64,000 bases of DNA, from the NCBI GenBank assembly GCA_020638955.1, contig JACKHO010000001.1, positions 744,001 through 808,000 of the forward strand, in the 5' to 3' direction. Below are positions 19,851 through 30,200 of this stretch, piece after piece. The position numbers were made by a program, and so were the translations under genes. The stretch comes from Planctomycetaceae bacterium (lineage in GTDB: Bacteria > Planctomycetota > Planctomycetia > Planctomycetales > Planctomycetaceae). Numbering within the stretch: the stretch's first letter is position 1; each line of letters opens with the position of its first letter. The notes below the pieces were generated by a model, which searched no databases, was not told the DNA's origin, and worked only from the letters and a program-made list of their open reading frames with translations.

Positions 19851-20987
19851 ATGGCTTTGTACGAAATCGGCAACGACAGTTTGCGCGTCATCGAACAGAC
19901 AACGTTTGTCGGAGTCAAATTGAAAGAACGTGACGTCCAGCGATTGTTGCGAACGCAAATTGAAGTTCTTGATCCCGACCTGTATGTCTTGGCCGAGGAG
20001 TTCAGCGAGTGGCAGGATTCTAGCCGCCGCATCGACTTGCTCGCGATCGATCGCGACGCACAACTGGTGGTCATCGAACTGAAGCGGACCGAGGATGGCG
20101 GTCATATGGAACTGCAGGCCTTGCGTTACGCGGCCATGGTTTCCGCAATGACCTGGCAGGAAGCCGTTGAGGCGCACCGCGAATACCTTCAGACCATTGG
20201 CGTAATGGAAGACGCGGAAGAAAGGATTCTCAGCTTCCTGGACTGGACTGAAGCGAGAGTCGATGACTTCGGTCAGGAAGTGCGCATTGTGCTGGCGTCC
20301 GCGAATTTCTCGAGAGAGCTGACGACCTCAGTGCTGTGGCTCATCGAAAAGGGTGTCGACATCCGCTGCATTCGCATGATGCCGTATTTCAATGAACAGC
20401 AGTTACTCCTCGATGTTCAGCAAGTCATCCCGCTTCCTGAAGCAGCAGACTATCAGGTTCGCTTACAAAAGAAGGCGCAGGAAGAGCAGTCAGCTCGACG
20501 GGAAGATGGTGAAAAGAAAGCCCTGCGGAGAAAATTCTGGGATGGTGTTTTGGAGTTGGCGAATAAGACTTTGCCCCTGCATGAAAAAATCTCGTCATCG
20601 CCTGAGGCATTCCTTTCAGCGACGAATGGCGGAATCCAGTTCTGCTACATCATTACCAATAAGAATGGGCGGGTCGAATTGAACTTCAAGAGAACCAAGG
20701 CCGAGAACAAAGCGATTTTCGACGAACTGTTTGCGAAACGCGTTGAAATCGAAGCGGCGTTTGGTGGGCAACTCGACTGGCAACGCCAGAACAATAACGA
20801 TCTTTCTAAGATTTGCTCGGACGTTTCCGGTGGCGGTCTTCCCGATGAGGATTCGTGGCCTGTACTGCAGCCGAGACTCGTAGACGCAATGAAACGGTTA
20901 TTTGACGCGATGAATCCTTACGTGCAGAAGTACCGCGAGGGAGCCGATGTCGAACTCCCATCGACGACGGAAACTCCCTCGGCGTAG
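19851..20987 (+). CDS. DUF4268 protein with NucS-like PD-(D/E)xK nuclease domain
   Basis: 378 residues from the ATG at 19851. The N-terminal half (residues ~40-130) looks like the NucS/EndoMS-type restriction fold: RRIDLLAIDRDAQLVVIELKR gives the D...ExK catalytic triad and is followed by an ALRYAA helix with the Q-x-L-R-Y pattern. The C-terminal ~150 residues fit DUF4268, often fused to nuclease domains and found near restriction or defence genes. No methyltransferase or other defence gene is adjacent, so its role is open: solitary nuclease, repair enzyme or orphan defence protein. Confidence 0.75.
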   Translation: MALYEIGNDSLRVIEQTTFVGVKLKERDVQRLLRTQIEVLDPDLYVLAEEFSEWQDSSRRIDLLAIDRDAQLVVIELKRTEDGGHMELQALRYAAMVSAMTWQEAVEAHREYLQTIGVMEDAEERILSFLDWTEARVDDFGQEVRIVLASANFSRELTTSVLWLIEKGVDIRCIRMMPYFNEQQLLLDVQQVIPLPEAADYQVRLQKKAQEEQSARREDGEKKALRRKFWDGVLELANKTLPLHEKISSSPEAFLSATNGGIQFCYIITNKNGRVELNFKRTKAENKAIFDELFAKRVEIEAAFGGQLDWQRQNNNDLSKICSDVSGGGLPDEDSWPVLQPRLVDAMKRLFDAMNPYVQKYREGADVELPSTTETPSA

Positions 20988-21264
20988 GGCCTAATCGAGC
21001 CTCCTTTTGCCGGGCGGACGGAATCTCACAAATTCCAGCCTTGAAAAAGGTTCCGGTGTGGGGGATCATACGGGTCGACAAGGTTTTGTCGGCTGAAAGT
21101 GACTCGCTCAAACGGCCTGCCATGTGTGGGCAAATCGAGTGGATGCTGTCGCTTGCTTTTCTTGAGCAATCTCGCGAGCCTTCTCGCTTGCGTCGTTCCC
21201 GTCCGGTAGCGAGCGAGCGGTACGCGGCGTGACGCGAGTGAATGTATCCACGGAGAACGTTGGC

Positions 21265-22431
21265 ATGAGTCAACAGCAAACAAAAGACTTATTTGACGAA
21301 TCGACCATGAGTTTCGGGGAACACCTCGAAGCTCTGAGAATTCATCTCATTCGGGCCATTCTCGGACTGGCGGTGTCGATCATCATTTGCCTGTTCTGGG
21401 GGGGATACGTTGTCGACTTCGTACGTGCTCCTATCGATAAGGCGCTCGCCAAATACTCGACGGCGGACATTGAAGACGATTTGGCGGGAGCGCCGGAAGT
21501 TGGAATTGGTGAATGGCTGTACTATGAACTCAGCCTCGACCTCATATTTGGAGACCTGGAATCACGAAAAGGCAAGGGAGCGGGCGAAGACGAACAGGTC
21601 GCTGAAGTTGAAGAATTACCCAGGGGGACGCTGCGGGTTGAAATTGGCAAGGACGACTTGCGAAACGCGCTGTCCAACGTGGGGCTGACGGTTGTGGACA
21701 ACGCAAGTGAGGGAAGTGTTGCAGCGGAATCCACAAACGCCGATCAGGATGACTCAGCAAACAAGTCCGAAGGGAAAGAAAGTGAAACGGTCGCCATCTT
21801 AATGTCCTCGCCAACCTTCGCGGAAATGCAGGCTGTTGTTGAGCAGTCCCGCCGGGCGGTGACGCTTAAAGTGGAAGAGGCCTTCATGACCTACGTGCAA
21901 GTTGCGGTGGTCTCCGGATTCGTGCTTGCCAGTCCTTGGATTTTCTATCAACTCTGGTTGTTCGTGGCTGCCGGTTTGTATCCCCACGAGCGACGTTACG
22001 TGCACGTTTATGGATTTCTCAGCCTGTTCCTGTTCCTGACTGGAGCGGCATTCTGCTTTCACATGGTGTTCCCATTCGTGTTGAAATTCTTGCTCAGCTT
22101 CAACTCCTTCCTGCAAATTCAACCGCAAATTCGACTGTCGGAGTGGATCAATTTTGCCATTATGCTGCCCGTCATGTTCGGAATCGCCTTTCAGTTGCCG
22201 CTGGTCATGCTGTTTCTGGAACGGCTGCAAATGGTGAATGTGGAGCTGTATCGCACCCAGCGAAAAATGGCGATTCTCATCATCTCCATTGCTTCAATGT
22301 TCCTCACTCCCGCCGACCCCATGAGCATGATTCTCATGATGGTGCCGCTGGTCGCCCTGTACGAACTCGGCATTCTGCTGTGCAAGTGGGCTCCCGCGCA
22401 GTCGCCGTTTGACCAAAGGGCCGCCGCGTGA
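21265..22431 (+). CDS. tatC: Twin-arginine translocase subunit TatC with enlarged first periplasmic loop
   Basis: 388 residues from the ATG at 21265 (typical TatC is ~250). Conserved parts: the N-terminal FGEHLEALRIHLIRA, VEEAFMTYVQ, ASPWIFYQLWLFVAAGLYPHER, and the LTPADPMSM segment near the last helices. The extra length lies between helix 1 and helix 2: about 120-130 residues after VRAPIDKAL, rich in Asp, Glu, Ser and Ala, so the first periplasmic loop is expanded. The gene overlaps the next by GTGA. Many Tat-type signals occur in this window (DUF1552, DUF1571), in line with heavy Tat use. Confidence 0.92.
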   Translation: MSQQQTKDLFDESTMSFGEHLEALRIHLIRAILGLAVSIIICLFWGGYVVDFVRAPIDKALAKYSTADIEDDLAGAPEVGIGEWLYYELSLDLIFGDLESRKGKGAGEDEQVAEVEELPRGTLRVEIGKDDLRNALSNVGLTVVDNASEGSVAAESTNADQDDSANKSEGKESETVAILMSSPTFAEMQAVVEQSRRAVTLKVEEAFMTYVQVAVVSGFVLASPWIFYQLWLFVAAGLYPHERRYVHVYGFLSLFLFLTGAAFCFHMVFPFVLKFLLSFNSFLQIQPQIRLSEWINFAIMLPVMFGIAFQLPLVMLFLERLQMVNVELYRTQRKMAILIISIASMFLTPADPMSMILMMVPLVALYELGILLCKWAPAQSPFDQRAAA

Positions 22432-23954
22432 CGTCGTTGCAGCCAACGAGCGACCGGTTCTATCGGCGTTTGGCCGCTGTCATGCTCGTTGTTGCAGTGC
22501 TGCAAATTGTTGTGCTCTGGGGTACCAGTCTGCCGTTGGGCGTCCCGGGCGAATGGACCTGGGGACGCATTTCTCCCAGCGTCGAAACATTGTTTGGGCT
22601 CGTTATCTTTTTGCCCATTGCTGTCGTCTACGTGGTCTTCGTTAAGCGGGGATATCAACTTTTCCCGCACTTGTCGGTCAAATCTCGCCGGTATTGGCTG
22701 ACCGGATTGTTCGTCTGCTCGCTCATTTGGACCTGGGGGGTGCTGCAGGCTCTTCCCGGAGTCACGGGACTGGGACGCGGACCTCTCACGTTGTACTTGC
22801 GCGGTCCCAGCGGGTACTACACGCAGGCGCGGAAGGAAGTTGACAGCATTCCAAAGTTTCTCAAGGAGTATCCCGGTCGTATTTCCGACGCCGACAACTC
22901 GGACAACTATTTGCATTTGGGCACGCATCCTCCGGGACTGACGGTGTCCTATGCCCTGCTCCGCCGCTTGTGTGACAACTCCACGTTTGTCCGTAGCATC
23001 GGCACGAAAACGCAGCCACGCATCGTGCGAGAAGTCTTTGACGAACTCGCGTCCGTCGAAAGACAGGAACTCAGCGACACCGAGCGGGCGACCTTGTGGA
23101 TTGCCTGCGTGCTGACCACCTGCATTTGCATGGCCACGGTTTATCCGCTGTACTGGCTCATCAGTCAGACGAACTCCGCACAATCTGCCTGGTTGATGTC
23201 TTCAGCCTGGCCACTCATTCCAGCAATTCTCATATTTCTCCCGAAGAGCGATTTGCTGTTTCCGCTACTCGCCGTCACCGCGCAGGCGGCGTGGTTATCA
23301 TCACTCAATCAATTGAACTGGAGACACGGACTCCTAGCCGGTGCGTGCCTCAGCTTCGGGATGTATTTCAGCCTCGCTCTCGTCCCAGTCGGCGCGATTC
23401 TATTTCTCCAACTGCTGCCTCGTCTTTGGTCCGAAGACCTGCGGACTCACGCATTGGGCACTGCAGTTTGGGGAATTGTGGGCTTCCTGATCCCCATTGG
23501 TCTCGCCGCATTGTCCGGAGCGAATTTGCCGTGGATTTGGTATTTGAATTACCACAACCACGCAGCGTTTTACGCGCACTTCCCGCGAACATATTTGGCG
23601 TGGCTGGCGGTGAATCCCTTGGAACTTCTCTATGCTCTGGGCATGCCCCTCGTTATCTGGGGAATTGGTGAGAGCCTGCTGATGGCAGGCAAACTGCAGG
23701 AACGCTGCTCCCTGAGGGACCGTGGCGCCGTGCTCCTCATTTGGGGATTGCTGTGGCTGACCGGCAAAAACATGGGCGAAGCGGCCCGCTTGTGGTGTTT
23801 CCTGATGCCGCTCGGACTCTGGGTTCTCGCGCCGGAAGTGCCTGCGGAACCGCATCGGCGACCCGGCTGGTGGGTTCCGTTCGTCCTGGCGGTGCAAATC
23901 GTGACGTGCTTCGCCGCCGTGTGTCGCGTCAAAGGTCTCGACTTTGGTGGGTGA
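22428..23954 (+). CDS. Multi-pass membrane protein, possible GT-C-type glycosyltransferase
   Basis: 508 residues with roughly 11-12 hydrophobic segments, starting at a GTG that overlaps the tatC stop by four bases. The large first loop contains SDNYLHLGTHPPG, and an acidic loop followed by H-P-P is a pattern found in GT-C glycosyltransferases of the PMT/ArnT type. The late segment LTGKNMGEAARLWCFLMPLG is also typical of such proteins. No clear family match from reading alone, so membrane protein of unknown function is the safe call. Co-transcription with tatC is likely from the overlap. Confidence 0.65.
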   Translation: MTSLQPTSDRFYRRLAAVMLVVAVLQIVVLWGTSLPLGVPGEWTWGRISPSVETLFGLVIFLPIAVVYVVFVKRGYQLFPHLSVKSRRYWLTGLFVCSLIWTWGVLQALPGVTGLGRGPLTLYLRGPSGYYTQARKEVDSIPKFLKEYPGRISDADNSDNYLHLGTHPPGLTVSYALLRRLCDNSTFVRSIGTKTQPRIVREVFDELASVERQELSDTERATLWIACVLTTCICMATVYPLYWLISQTNSAQSAWLMSSAWPLIPAILIFLPKSDLLFPLLAVTAQAAWLSSLNQLNWRHGLLAGACLSFGMYFSLALVPVGAILFLQLLPRLWSEDLRTHALGTAVWGIVGFLIPIGLAALSGANLPWIWYLNYHNHAAFYAHFPRTYLAWLAVNPLELLYALGMPLVIWGIGESLLMAGKLQERCSLRDRGAVLLIWGLLWLTGKNMGEAARLWCFLMPLGLWVLAPEVPAEPHRRPGWWVPFVLAVQIVTCFAAVCRVKGLDFGG

Positions 23955-23956
23955 GT

Positions 23957-24466
23957 CTACCGCTGTACTGGTGCTTCGGTTTTGCGTCTCACAAGCTGGC
24001 GAAACACCTCATTCAGAAGCGCCAGCGAAGCAACATAGATTCCAGGTGATCCACTCTCACGGGGCCCAGCGACGTTGAGCGTGGTGATGGCTTCCGTTTT
24101 GATCCACTTCACGACCTGCTGCAGCGATGACTTGCCCGAATTCCGGGCCAGGTCGATGACGAGACAAGGGCGTTTGTACTGTTCGGCAAAACGAATGGTC
24201 AGAGCCGTACCACCCGTCGGTTCGCCCCACGTCAAAATGAGCGTGGCACTGCTGTCACGCACATTCAGCCGCGTTCGCTGGGCGTAAATTGCCGACGAAG
24301 CTTCACGCAGAGGATAGCGACTCGAAATTTGACCATCTTCGGCCAGTCTCCCTTTGGGACACCAGCCCCCGCATTCCAGGCCATGTGCCAACGCAGCATC
24401 GAGGGCGGCTCGATCCACTCCCGTTTGTCCTCCGGACACAATCATTGGTAGTCGGTCGAACAGCAT
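23957..24466 (-). CDS. Putative molybdenum-cofactor carrier-like Rossmann protein
   Basis: 169 residues. MIVSGGQTGVDRAALDAALAHG is the nucleotide-binding start of the MoCo-carrier (MCP-like, SLOG superfamily) family; WCPKGRLAEDG and the ILTWGEPTGGTALTI segment also fit, the second giving the phosphate-contacting loop. The family was named from an algal molybdenum cofactor carrier, but bacterial members are not characterised and the SLOG fold may bind other nucleotides. Its end lies two bases from the end of the convergent membrane-protein gene. Confidence 0.8.
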   Translation of the reverse strand: MLFDRLPMIVSGGQTGVDRAALDAALAHGLECGGWCPKGRLAEDGQISSRYPLREASSAIYAQRTRLNVRDSSATLILTWGEPTGGTALTIRFAEQYKRPCLVIDLARNSGKSSLQQVVKWIKTEAITTLNVAGPRESGSPGIYVASLALLNEVFRQLVRRKTEAPVQR

Positions 24467-24681
24467 GAATCCAGGTACGAAAACATCAATCAGCAGGAAG
24501 GGATTTGGAAAACTGTTCTATATAGCAGTTGAGTGTTCACCTGAACACCCCTGTTTGCCGGAGTGAAATGTTGATTCGTGAAATCTTTTGTTGATCTGAT
24601 AGAGTGCAGCCTGCGTTCTGATCCGAGCGGCGAATTTCCCAAAGCACTTTGAAACCTCATTCGGAGACAATCCAGGCCACC

Positions 24682-25902
24682 ATGCTTGAGCCCGACGAAT
24701 ACCTCGATGATGAAATCATGGATGACCCGGTCGAGGTGCAGCCGCAGGACTTCATCGACGAACCGCCCGGCGTCATCCGAGGCCAGAGCGATGTGGCCGG
24801 GCAAACGACCGATTCCAACCAGGGCCGCGTGTTTCCCTGCGAGTCGTGTGGTGCCGACCTGGAATTCAGCATTGGCCAGCAAACACTGAAGTGCCCCTAT
24901 TGCGGTCACGAAAAGGAAATTGAAATCCGTGAGGACGCGGAAATCGTCGAACAGGATTTCCATGCCATGTTGGCCTATCTGGAGGAACGCAGGCGGAGTG
25001 GGGCCGAAGCCGAGGAGGAAGAGGCCGAACACAATGAAGTCCGCTGCCGATCGTGCGGGGCTGATGTCGTCTTTCTGGGAACGCTGACGAGTACCACATG
25101 TCCCTATTGTGCCTCACCCATTCAGCGTGAAAACGTCCATACGGCGACGTTTCGAGTTCCCGTTGATGGTGTGCTCCCTTTTCTGGTTGAACGAAGGAAG
25201 GCACACTCACAACTGGCAAGCTGGGTGAAGTCGCTCTGGTTTGCACCAAACAAGTTTCTCAAGGAAGGTGCTCAGGGCCAGTTCGAAGGCGTGTACCTTC
25301 CCTACTGGACCTTCGATACACTCACATTCTCGCAGTATTCGGGTCAGCGTGGCATCAACTACACAACCACAACCGGTGTGGGAAAGAACCGCAGAACCGT
25401 GACGCGTACACGCTGGTACTCGGTGAGCGGCCAGTTCCAGCGGTTCTTTGATGACGTCCTTGTCGTTGCCAGCGAAGGACTTCCTGAGAAGTATGTGCAG
25501 GGACTGGAGCCATGGCCGCTGGAGGATTGCATCCCGTTCACACAACAAGTTCTCGCCGGACATTTCGCTCGTACTTACGACGTGGAACTCGACGAAGGAT
25601 TCGTGCGCGGCAAAGAGCGCATTGATGCGGCCATTGACAGTGAAGTCCGCCAGCGAATTGGCGGTGACAAGCAGCGGGTGGACAATATCAAGAGCCGCTA
25701 CGACGCCATTACGTTCAAGCACTTGCTGCTCCCCGTTTGGATGCTCGTCTACCGCTACAACGACAAACCATTTCGCGTGTTCATCAACGCAGCAACCGGG
25801 GAAGTGCAGGGAGAACGCCCTTACAGCTGGGTGAAAATCATGTTCACCGTCCTCGGCGTTTTGGCGATTGTTGGAACCATTGCTTTCTTTGCGAGCCGTT
25901 AA
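24682..25902 (+). CDS. Double zinc-ribbon protein with C-terminal membrane helix
   Basis: 406 residues from the ATG at 24682. An acidic N-terminus (EPDEYLDDEIMDD) is followed by two CxxC...CxxC zinc ribbons: FPCESCGADLE...LKCPYCGHEKE and VRCRSCGADVV...TTCPYCASPIQ. The remaining ~270 residues form a beta-rich domain with YLPYWTFDT and the repeated TTTTGVGKNRRTVTRTRW insert. A single helix at the C-terminus (FTVLGVLAIVGTIAFFA) is a tail anchor. Similar proteins are often misnamed PriA because of the ribbons; no helicase motif is present. Its stop overlaps that of the convergent desaturase. Confidence 0.75.
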   Translation: MLEPDEYLDDEIMDDPVEVQPQDFIDEPPGVIRGQSDVAGQTTDSNQGRVFPCESCGADLEFSIGQQTLKCPYCGHEKEIEIREDAEIVEQDFHAMLAYLEERRRSGAEAEEEEAEHNEVRCRSCGADVVFLGTLTSTTCPYCASPIQRENVHTATFRVPVDGVLPFLVERRKAHSQLASWVKSLWFAPNKFLKEGAQGQFEGVYLPYWTFDTLTFSQYSGQRGINYTTTTGVGKNRRTVTRTRWYSVSGQFQRFFDDVLVVASEGLPEKYVQGLEPWPLEDCIPFTQQVLAGHFARTYDVELDEGFVRGKERIDAAIDSEVRQRIGGDKQRVDNIKSRYDAITFKHLLLPVWMLVYRYNDKPFRVFINAATGEVQGERPYSWVKIMFTVLGVLAIVGTIAFFASR

Positions 25903-26963
25903 GCAGTCCCGCTGTCGGCTTTATCCCAGTCGCCCACGACAATTTGCTTCTCGTCTTCCAGGAACTCTGTGACGTCCGACGCCGCAACGTTATTGAGTTT
26001 TGTTGCTCCCGCATTCAGGCCCACTCCCGGTTTGGCCACCATGCATGGAGCCATGGCACAGAATGCCTGGAAGTATGACGGGTAGACCGGATAGGCGCGT
26101 TCAGGGTGACCTTCCACATGTTCCTTGATGCGGTTCTCAAGTCGATCATGCGTCAGCAGCGGAAATCGGTGATGTGGACCGTGCACGAAAATGTCGTAGT
26201 TGAGCCAGCTGAACATTCGGGCCAGGGCATTGCCGCCCACGACCGTCCGTGTTCCCTGGAGTGGATCAAAACTTGACATCCCCAGGTGCTCCGTCATTTT
26301 CCGGCCATTCTGCAATATGCCGGCAAACCAGTGCGGGATGCCCCAGCAAATCAGAAACGTCGGCCAGTGACCGCCAAGCGTCACCCAGGTCAACAGACTG
26401 CCCCAGAAAGCGAACATGAACAGGTATTCGTAGAAAATCGTCCAGCGAATTTCCGGCTGCTTGATGGGGGAGTCGCGGTGAAAATAAATGCGGCCATACA
26501 CATACGGGGCCGTCACAATTCCAAACAGCAGGTCCAGCCACACAAAGACGCGGCGAAACCATAGCGAGGTTTTGGGATCGGAGTAGGGCCACAGTTCCCA
26601 GTCATTCGGTCGATTCAAATACGCATGATGCCGAATGTGCGACTGGCGATACACACTGTACGGAGCCAGCAACCCCGTCCCAATGACACGCCCCACCAGC
26701 ACATTGGCCCATTTCGGCAGCGCCGGCAATGTCTGGTGTGCTGTCTCATGAAACAGGCTCGTCAGCGTGAAGAGCAAGTAACCCGTCAGCAACATCATGG
26801 GGATGCGCACTGCCCATTCCACGGAGGGAATCCCCAATGCCAGCAGCACAATGCCCACGATGGGCAGGAAATTCGCCAGGTTCCGCAGGACGACTTGCCG
26901 CACCGGTATTCTTCGCGGAGGCGTTTCGGTCGATGAGGAAGTCGGGGCCATGAGGTCCATCAA
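25899..26963 (-). CDS. Membrane fatty acid desaturase
   Basis: 354 residues, hydrophobic, with the three histidine boxes of the di-iron desaturase superfamily: HETAH, SHIRHH (within YRQSHIRHHAYLNRPND) and HGPHHR. These bind the two irons that abstract hydrogen from an acyl chain or a carotenoid-like substrate. Between the boxes are two to three pairs of membrane helices. Substrate and position of the double bond cannot be read. ATG at 26963 begins with a Ser/Thr-rich cytosolic stretch; an ATG four codons in is also possible. Confidence 0.88.
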   Translation of the reverse strand: MMDLMAPTSSSTETPPRRIPVRQVVLRNLANFLPIVGIVLLALGIPSVEWAVRIPMMLLTGYLLFTLTSLFHETAHQTLPALPKWANVLVGRVIGTGLLAPYSVYRQSHIRHHAYLNRPNDWELWPYSDPKTSLWFRRVFVWLDLLFGIVTAPYVYGRIYFHRDSPIKQPEIRWTIFYEYLFMFAFWGSLLTWVTLGGHWPTFLICWGIPHWFAGILQNGRKMTEHLGMSSFDPLQGTRTVVGGNALARMFSWLNYDIFVHGPHHRFPLLTHDRLENRIKEHVEGHPERAYPVYPSYFQAFCAMAPCMVAKPGVGLNAGATKLNNVAASDVTEFLEDEKQIVVGDWDKADSGTA

Positions 26964-27266
26964 GAAGTCGGTACGCGCGACGGAGTCAGTGGAGTCGCCT
27001 CGAGCGGCGTCCGTCGGAAAGTTACGTCACGGCGATTATGGAGCCCATACTCCAATGGTGTCAATTTCTTCTGCGGCATTCCCAGAGCCGAAAACGTGAG
27101 TCGCTGGTGAAAACCAAGTCGCGACACACATTTCGAACGGCAAGGCGCCTGGCAACGTGGAATCTCACTGAAATTCGCCCCTGGGCCATTTGAATTCGCG
27201 TTCAGTCGCTACAATCTCTCGCTCTCGTCCCTCGATTTACGTTCCGTCCATCCCGCAGATGCCGTC
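26964..27266. other. Divergent intergenic region between desaturase and RND permease genes
   Basis: About 303 bases between two divergent starts. No small gene, RNA or repeat was seen; it should contain promoters for both directions. No -10/-35 pair stands out clearly. Confidence 0.35.
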
Positions 27267-30200
27267 ATGTCATTGCCACGTTTCAGTGTGAACAATCCTG
27301 TCATGGTCAACATGTTCATGATCGTCACGCTGGTCGCAGGAGCAGCGTTTGCAGCGACACTCGTGCGGGAAATGTTTCCCGAGAGCCGTCCGAATCAAAT
27401 TGCCATCGTCGCCGTCTACCCCGCCACTCAGCCCGACGAACTCGAGCGGGCCGTTACCATTAAGGTGGAAGAAGCCATTCGGGACGTCGATGGCGTCGAG
27501 AAAGTCGACTCGCGTGTCTCGGAAGGCATGACGGCCACCACGCTGACGCTCTACAACTGGGTGAAGGATGTCGACGTCGTCTTGCAGGAAGTGAAAAACG
27601 AAATCGACGCGCTCCAGGATTTGCCCGATGACTTGGAGAAAATTACGGTCACGAAAATCGAGCCGACGCTGCCGGTCATTATGGTGGCGGTCTACGGAGA
27701 TGGCTCCGAGGCCGATTTGAAACGGGCCGCTCGCGACATCCGCGATGATCTCCTCGAACTCCCCGGCGTGAGCGACGTACGACTCGGGGGACTGCGGGAC
27801 GACGAAATCAGTATCGAAATTCGTCCTGAAAAACTGGTCGAGTACGACATTACCTTCGAGGAAGTCGCATTTGCAGTGAGACAGGAAAACCTCGATGTCT
27901 CGGGCGGAAATCTGAAGGGAGAACGCTCGCAAGTTGCCGTGCGTACCATTGGCGAGGAACGACGTGGCGTTGATCTCGAAGACTTGGAAGTTCGCGCCCT
28001 GCCTGACGGACGCGTCATCCGACTGCGCGACGTTGCCGATGTACGGGACCAGTTTGTCGACACCGATGTCCGCAGCTACTGGGATGGAAAACGTTCAGCA
28101 AGCCTTATTGTTCAAAAAACGGCCTCGCAAGATGCCATTCAAATTTCGTCACTCGTGAAGGCGTACATTTCGGGCAAGAGTGGCGAAACGTTCGATCCCA
28201 ATCCCATTCCTGAAAATGCCGCCTGGTGGACCGCTGCGGGAATTCGCATTCAGGGAGCACTCTCGAACACTGTTAACAAAATCGCCGGTCGACCCGATCC
28301 CTATGCCGTCTACGAAGAGAGCCGCAAGAATCCCTTTCAGCATGAATTTCAGGTTGCCGCACATACCGATTTGGCACGGTTCGTCGAGGGACGACTGGAC
28401 CTGATGCTTCGTAACGGACGCATGGGATTGGTGCTGGTCCTCATCAGTCTCATGCTGTTTTTGAACTGGCGGGTTGCGTTCTGGACTGCCGTCGGCTTGC
28501 CTGTTTCCTTTCTCGGCACATTCATTGTGATGGCTCTGATGGGAGTCTCGCTGAACCTCCTCTCGATGTTCGGCCTGATTATTGTTCTCGGCATTATTGT
28601 CGATGATGCCATTGTCATTGGCGAAAACATTTACCGTCGCGTCGAAGAAGGAATGCCGGCCCAGGAGGCGGCTGTGAAAGGGGCTGAAGAGGTCATGTGG
28701 CCCGTCATTGTGGCCGTCAGCACGACTATTGCAGCGTTCCTGCCACTCATGTTTATTCGGGGCCGCATTGGGGATTTCTTCCGCGAACTGCCACTCGTGG
28801 TTATCGCGGCACTGTCGGTCTCTTTGTTCGAAGCACTACTTATTCTCCCAGCCCACCTCAGTCACATTCCCAGGGGAACGGGCGCACAGAAACCTCAGAG
28901 CGGAAGCTGGTTTGGTCGAATGGGAGCCCTGCTCGATTCACTGCAGTCAGCTTTCCTCACAAGACTGCTGGCTGTTTATGGTTTATTGCTGAAGTTTGCA
29001 TTGCGGTGGCGTTACGCGGCCTTCGCGGTGGCCATTAGCTGTTTCATCATGACACTTGGCCTGCTTTTCGGAAAAACTTCGACGGGCATGAGTATTGGCA
29101 ATGTCGTCCAGTGGCAGTTCATCCAGAAAATGGATGCTGAGTCGATGTATGCCCAAATCGAAATGCCGGTGGGAACGAAATCCGAAGTCGTGGAAGAACG
29201 GATGCGGGTCATCAGTGACGCGGCCTCACGCATCCCGGAAGTGAAAAGCGTTTCCATGGACGTGGCCGTCATTCTCAGCGTGGGTGGCGAAGGATCGGCC
29301 TCGGGGAACAGCCAGTCGCATGTCGGGCAGGTTTGGGTGGAACTGCTGGCGTCCGATTTCCGCGAGGAACAGAGTTTGCGATCCAGCCAGGATGTACTGG
29401 CCGAACTTCGGGAAACAACCGAACACATGACCGGCGTCAACTCAGTCAAGTGGCAAGTTATGAGTGGTGGCCCGGCAGGCAAGGACATCGAAATTCGTAT
29501 TTCCGGCGGCGAGTTCACTGAAATTCAGGAAGTCGCCGACGAATTGAAACAGCATTTGCAGACGTATGATGGCGTAGTCGACCTGGACGATGACTTCGAT
29601 GTCGGCAAACGTGAAGTGCAGCTCAGCCTGCGAAGTTCCGCCAGGCCAACTGGCGTCACCGAAGCAGCACTCGGTAGCCATGTCCGTTCGGCTACCTACG
29701 GTGCCGAGGCGAAACGTATCACTCGAAATCGAGAAGACGTCAAAATTATGGTGCGGTATCCGGAGGAATTCCGCGCTGACGTATACAACATCGAATCGAT
29801 GTGGCTCCCCACTCCCACCGGACAAGATGGCAAGCGAGGTTGGATTCCGCTGCGCGAAGTTGCGTACCTCGAAGAAACTCGCGGCTATACGCAAATTCAT
29901 AGAGCCCAGCAGCGTCGGGCCTTGACGGTTTTCGGGGATATCGATGATGCGGTCACCACGGCTGGTGATGTCGTCGACAAAGTAAAGCGTGAGTACATTC
30001 CACAGGTACTCAGCGACCATCCCCAACTGCACATCGAATTTCTCGGCAGCCAGGAAGATCAGGCCAAGAGTTTCAGCAGTCTGCGGCTGGCCTTCCCGGT
30101 GGCTCTGCTCATCATTTACATGATGCTCGCCGGGCTGTTTCGCTCTTACATTCAGCCCATTGTCGTCATGACCGCCATTCCGTTCGGCGTGCAGGGAGCC

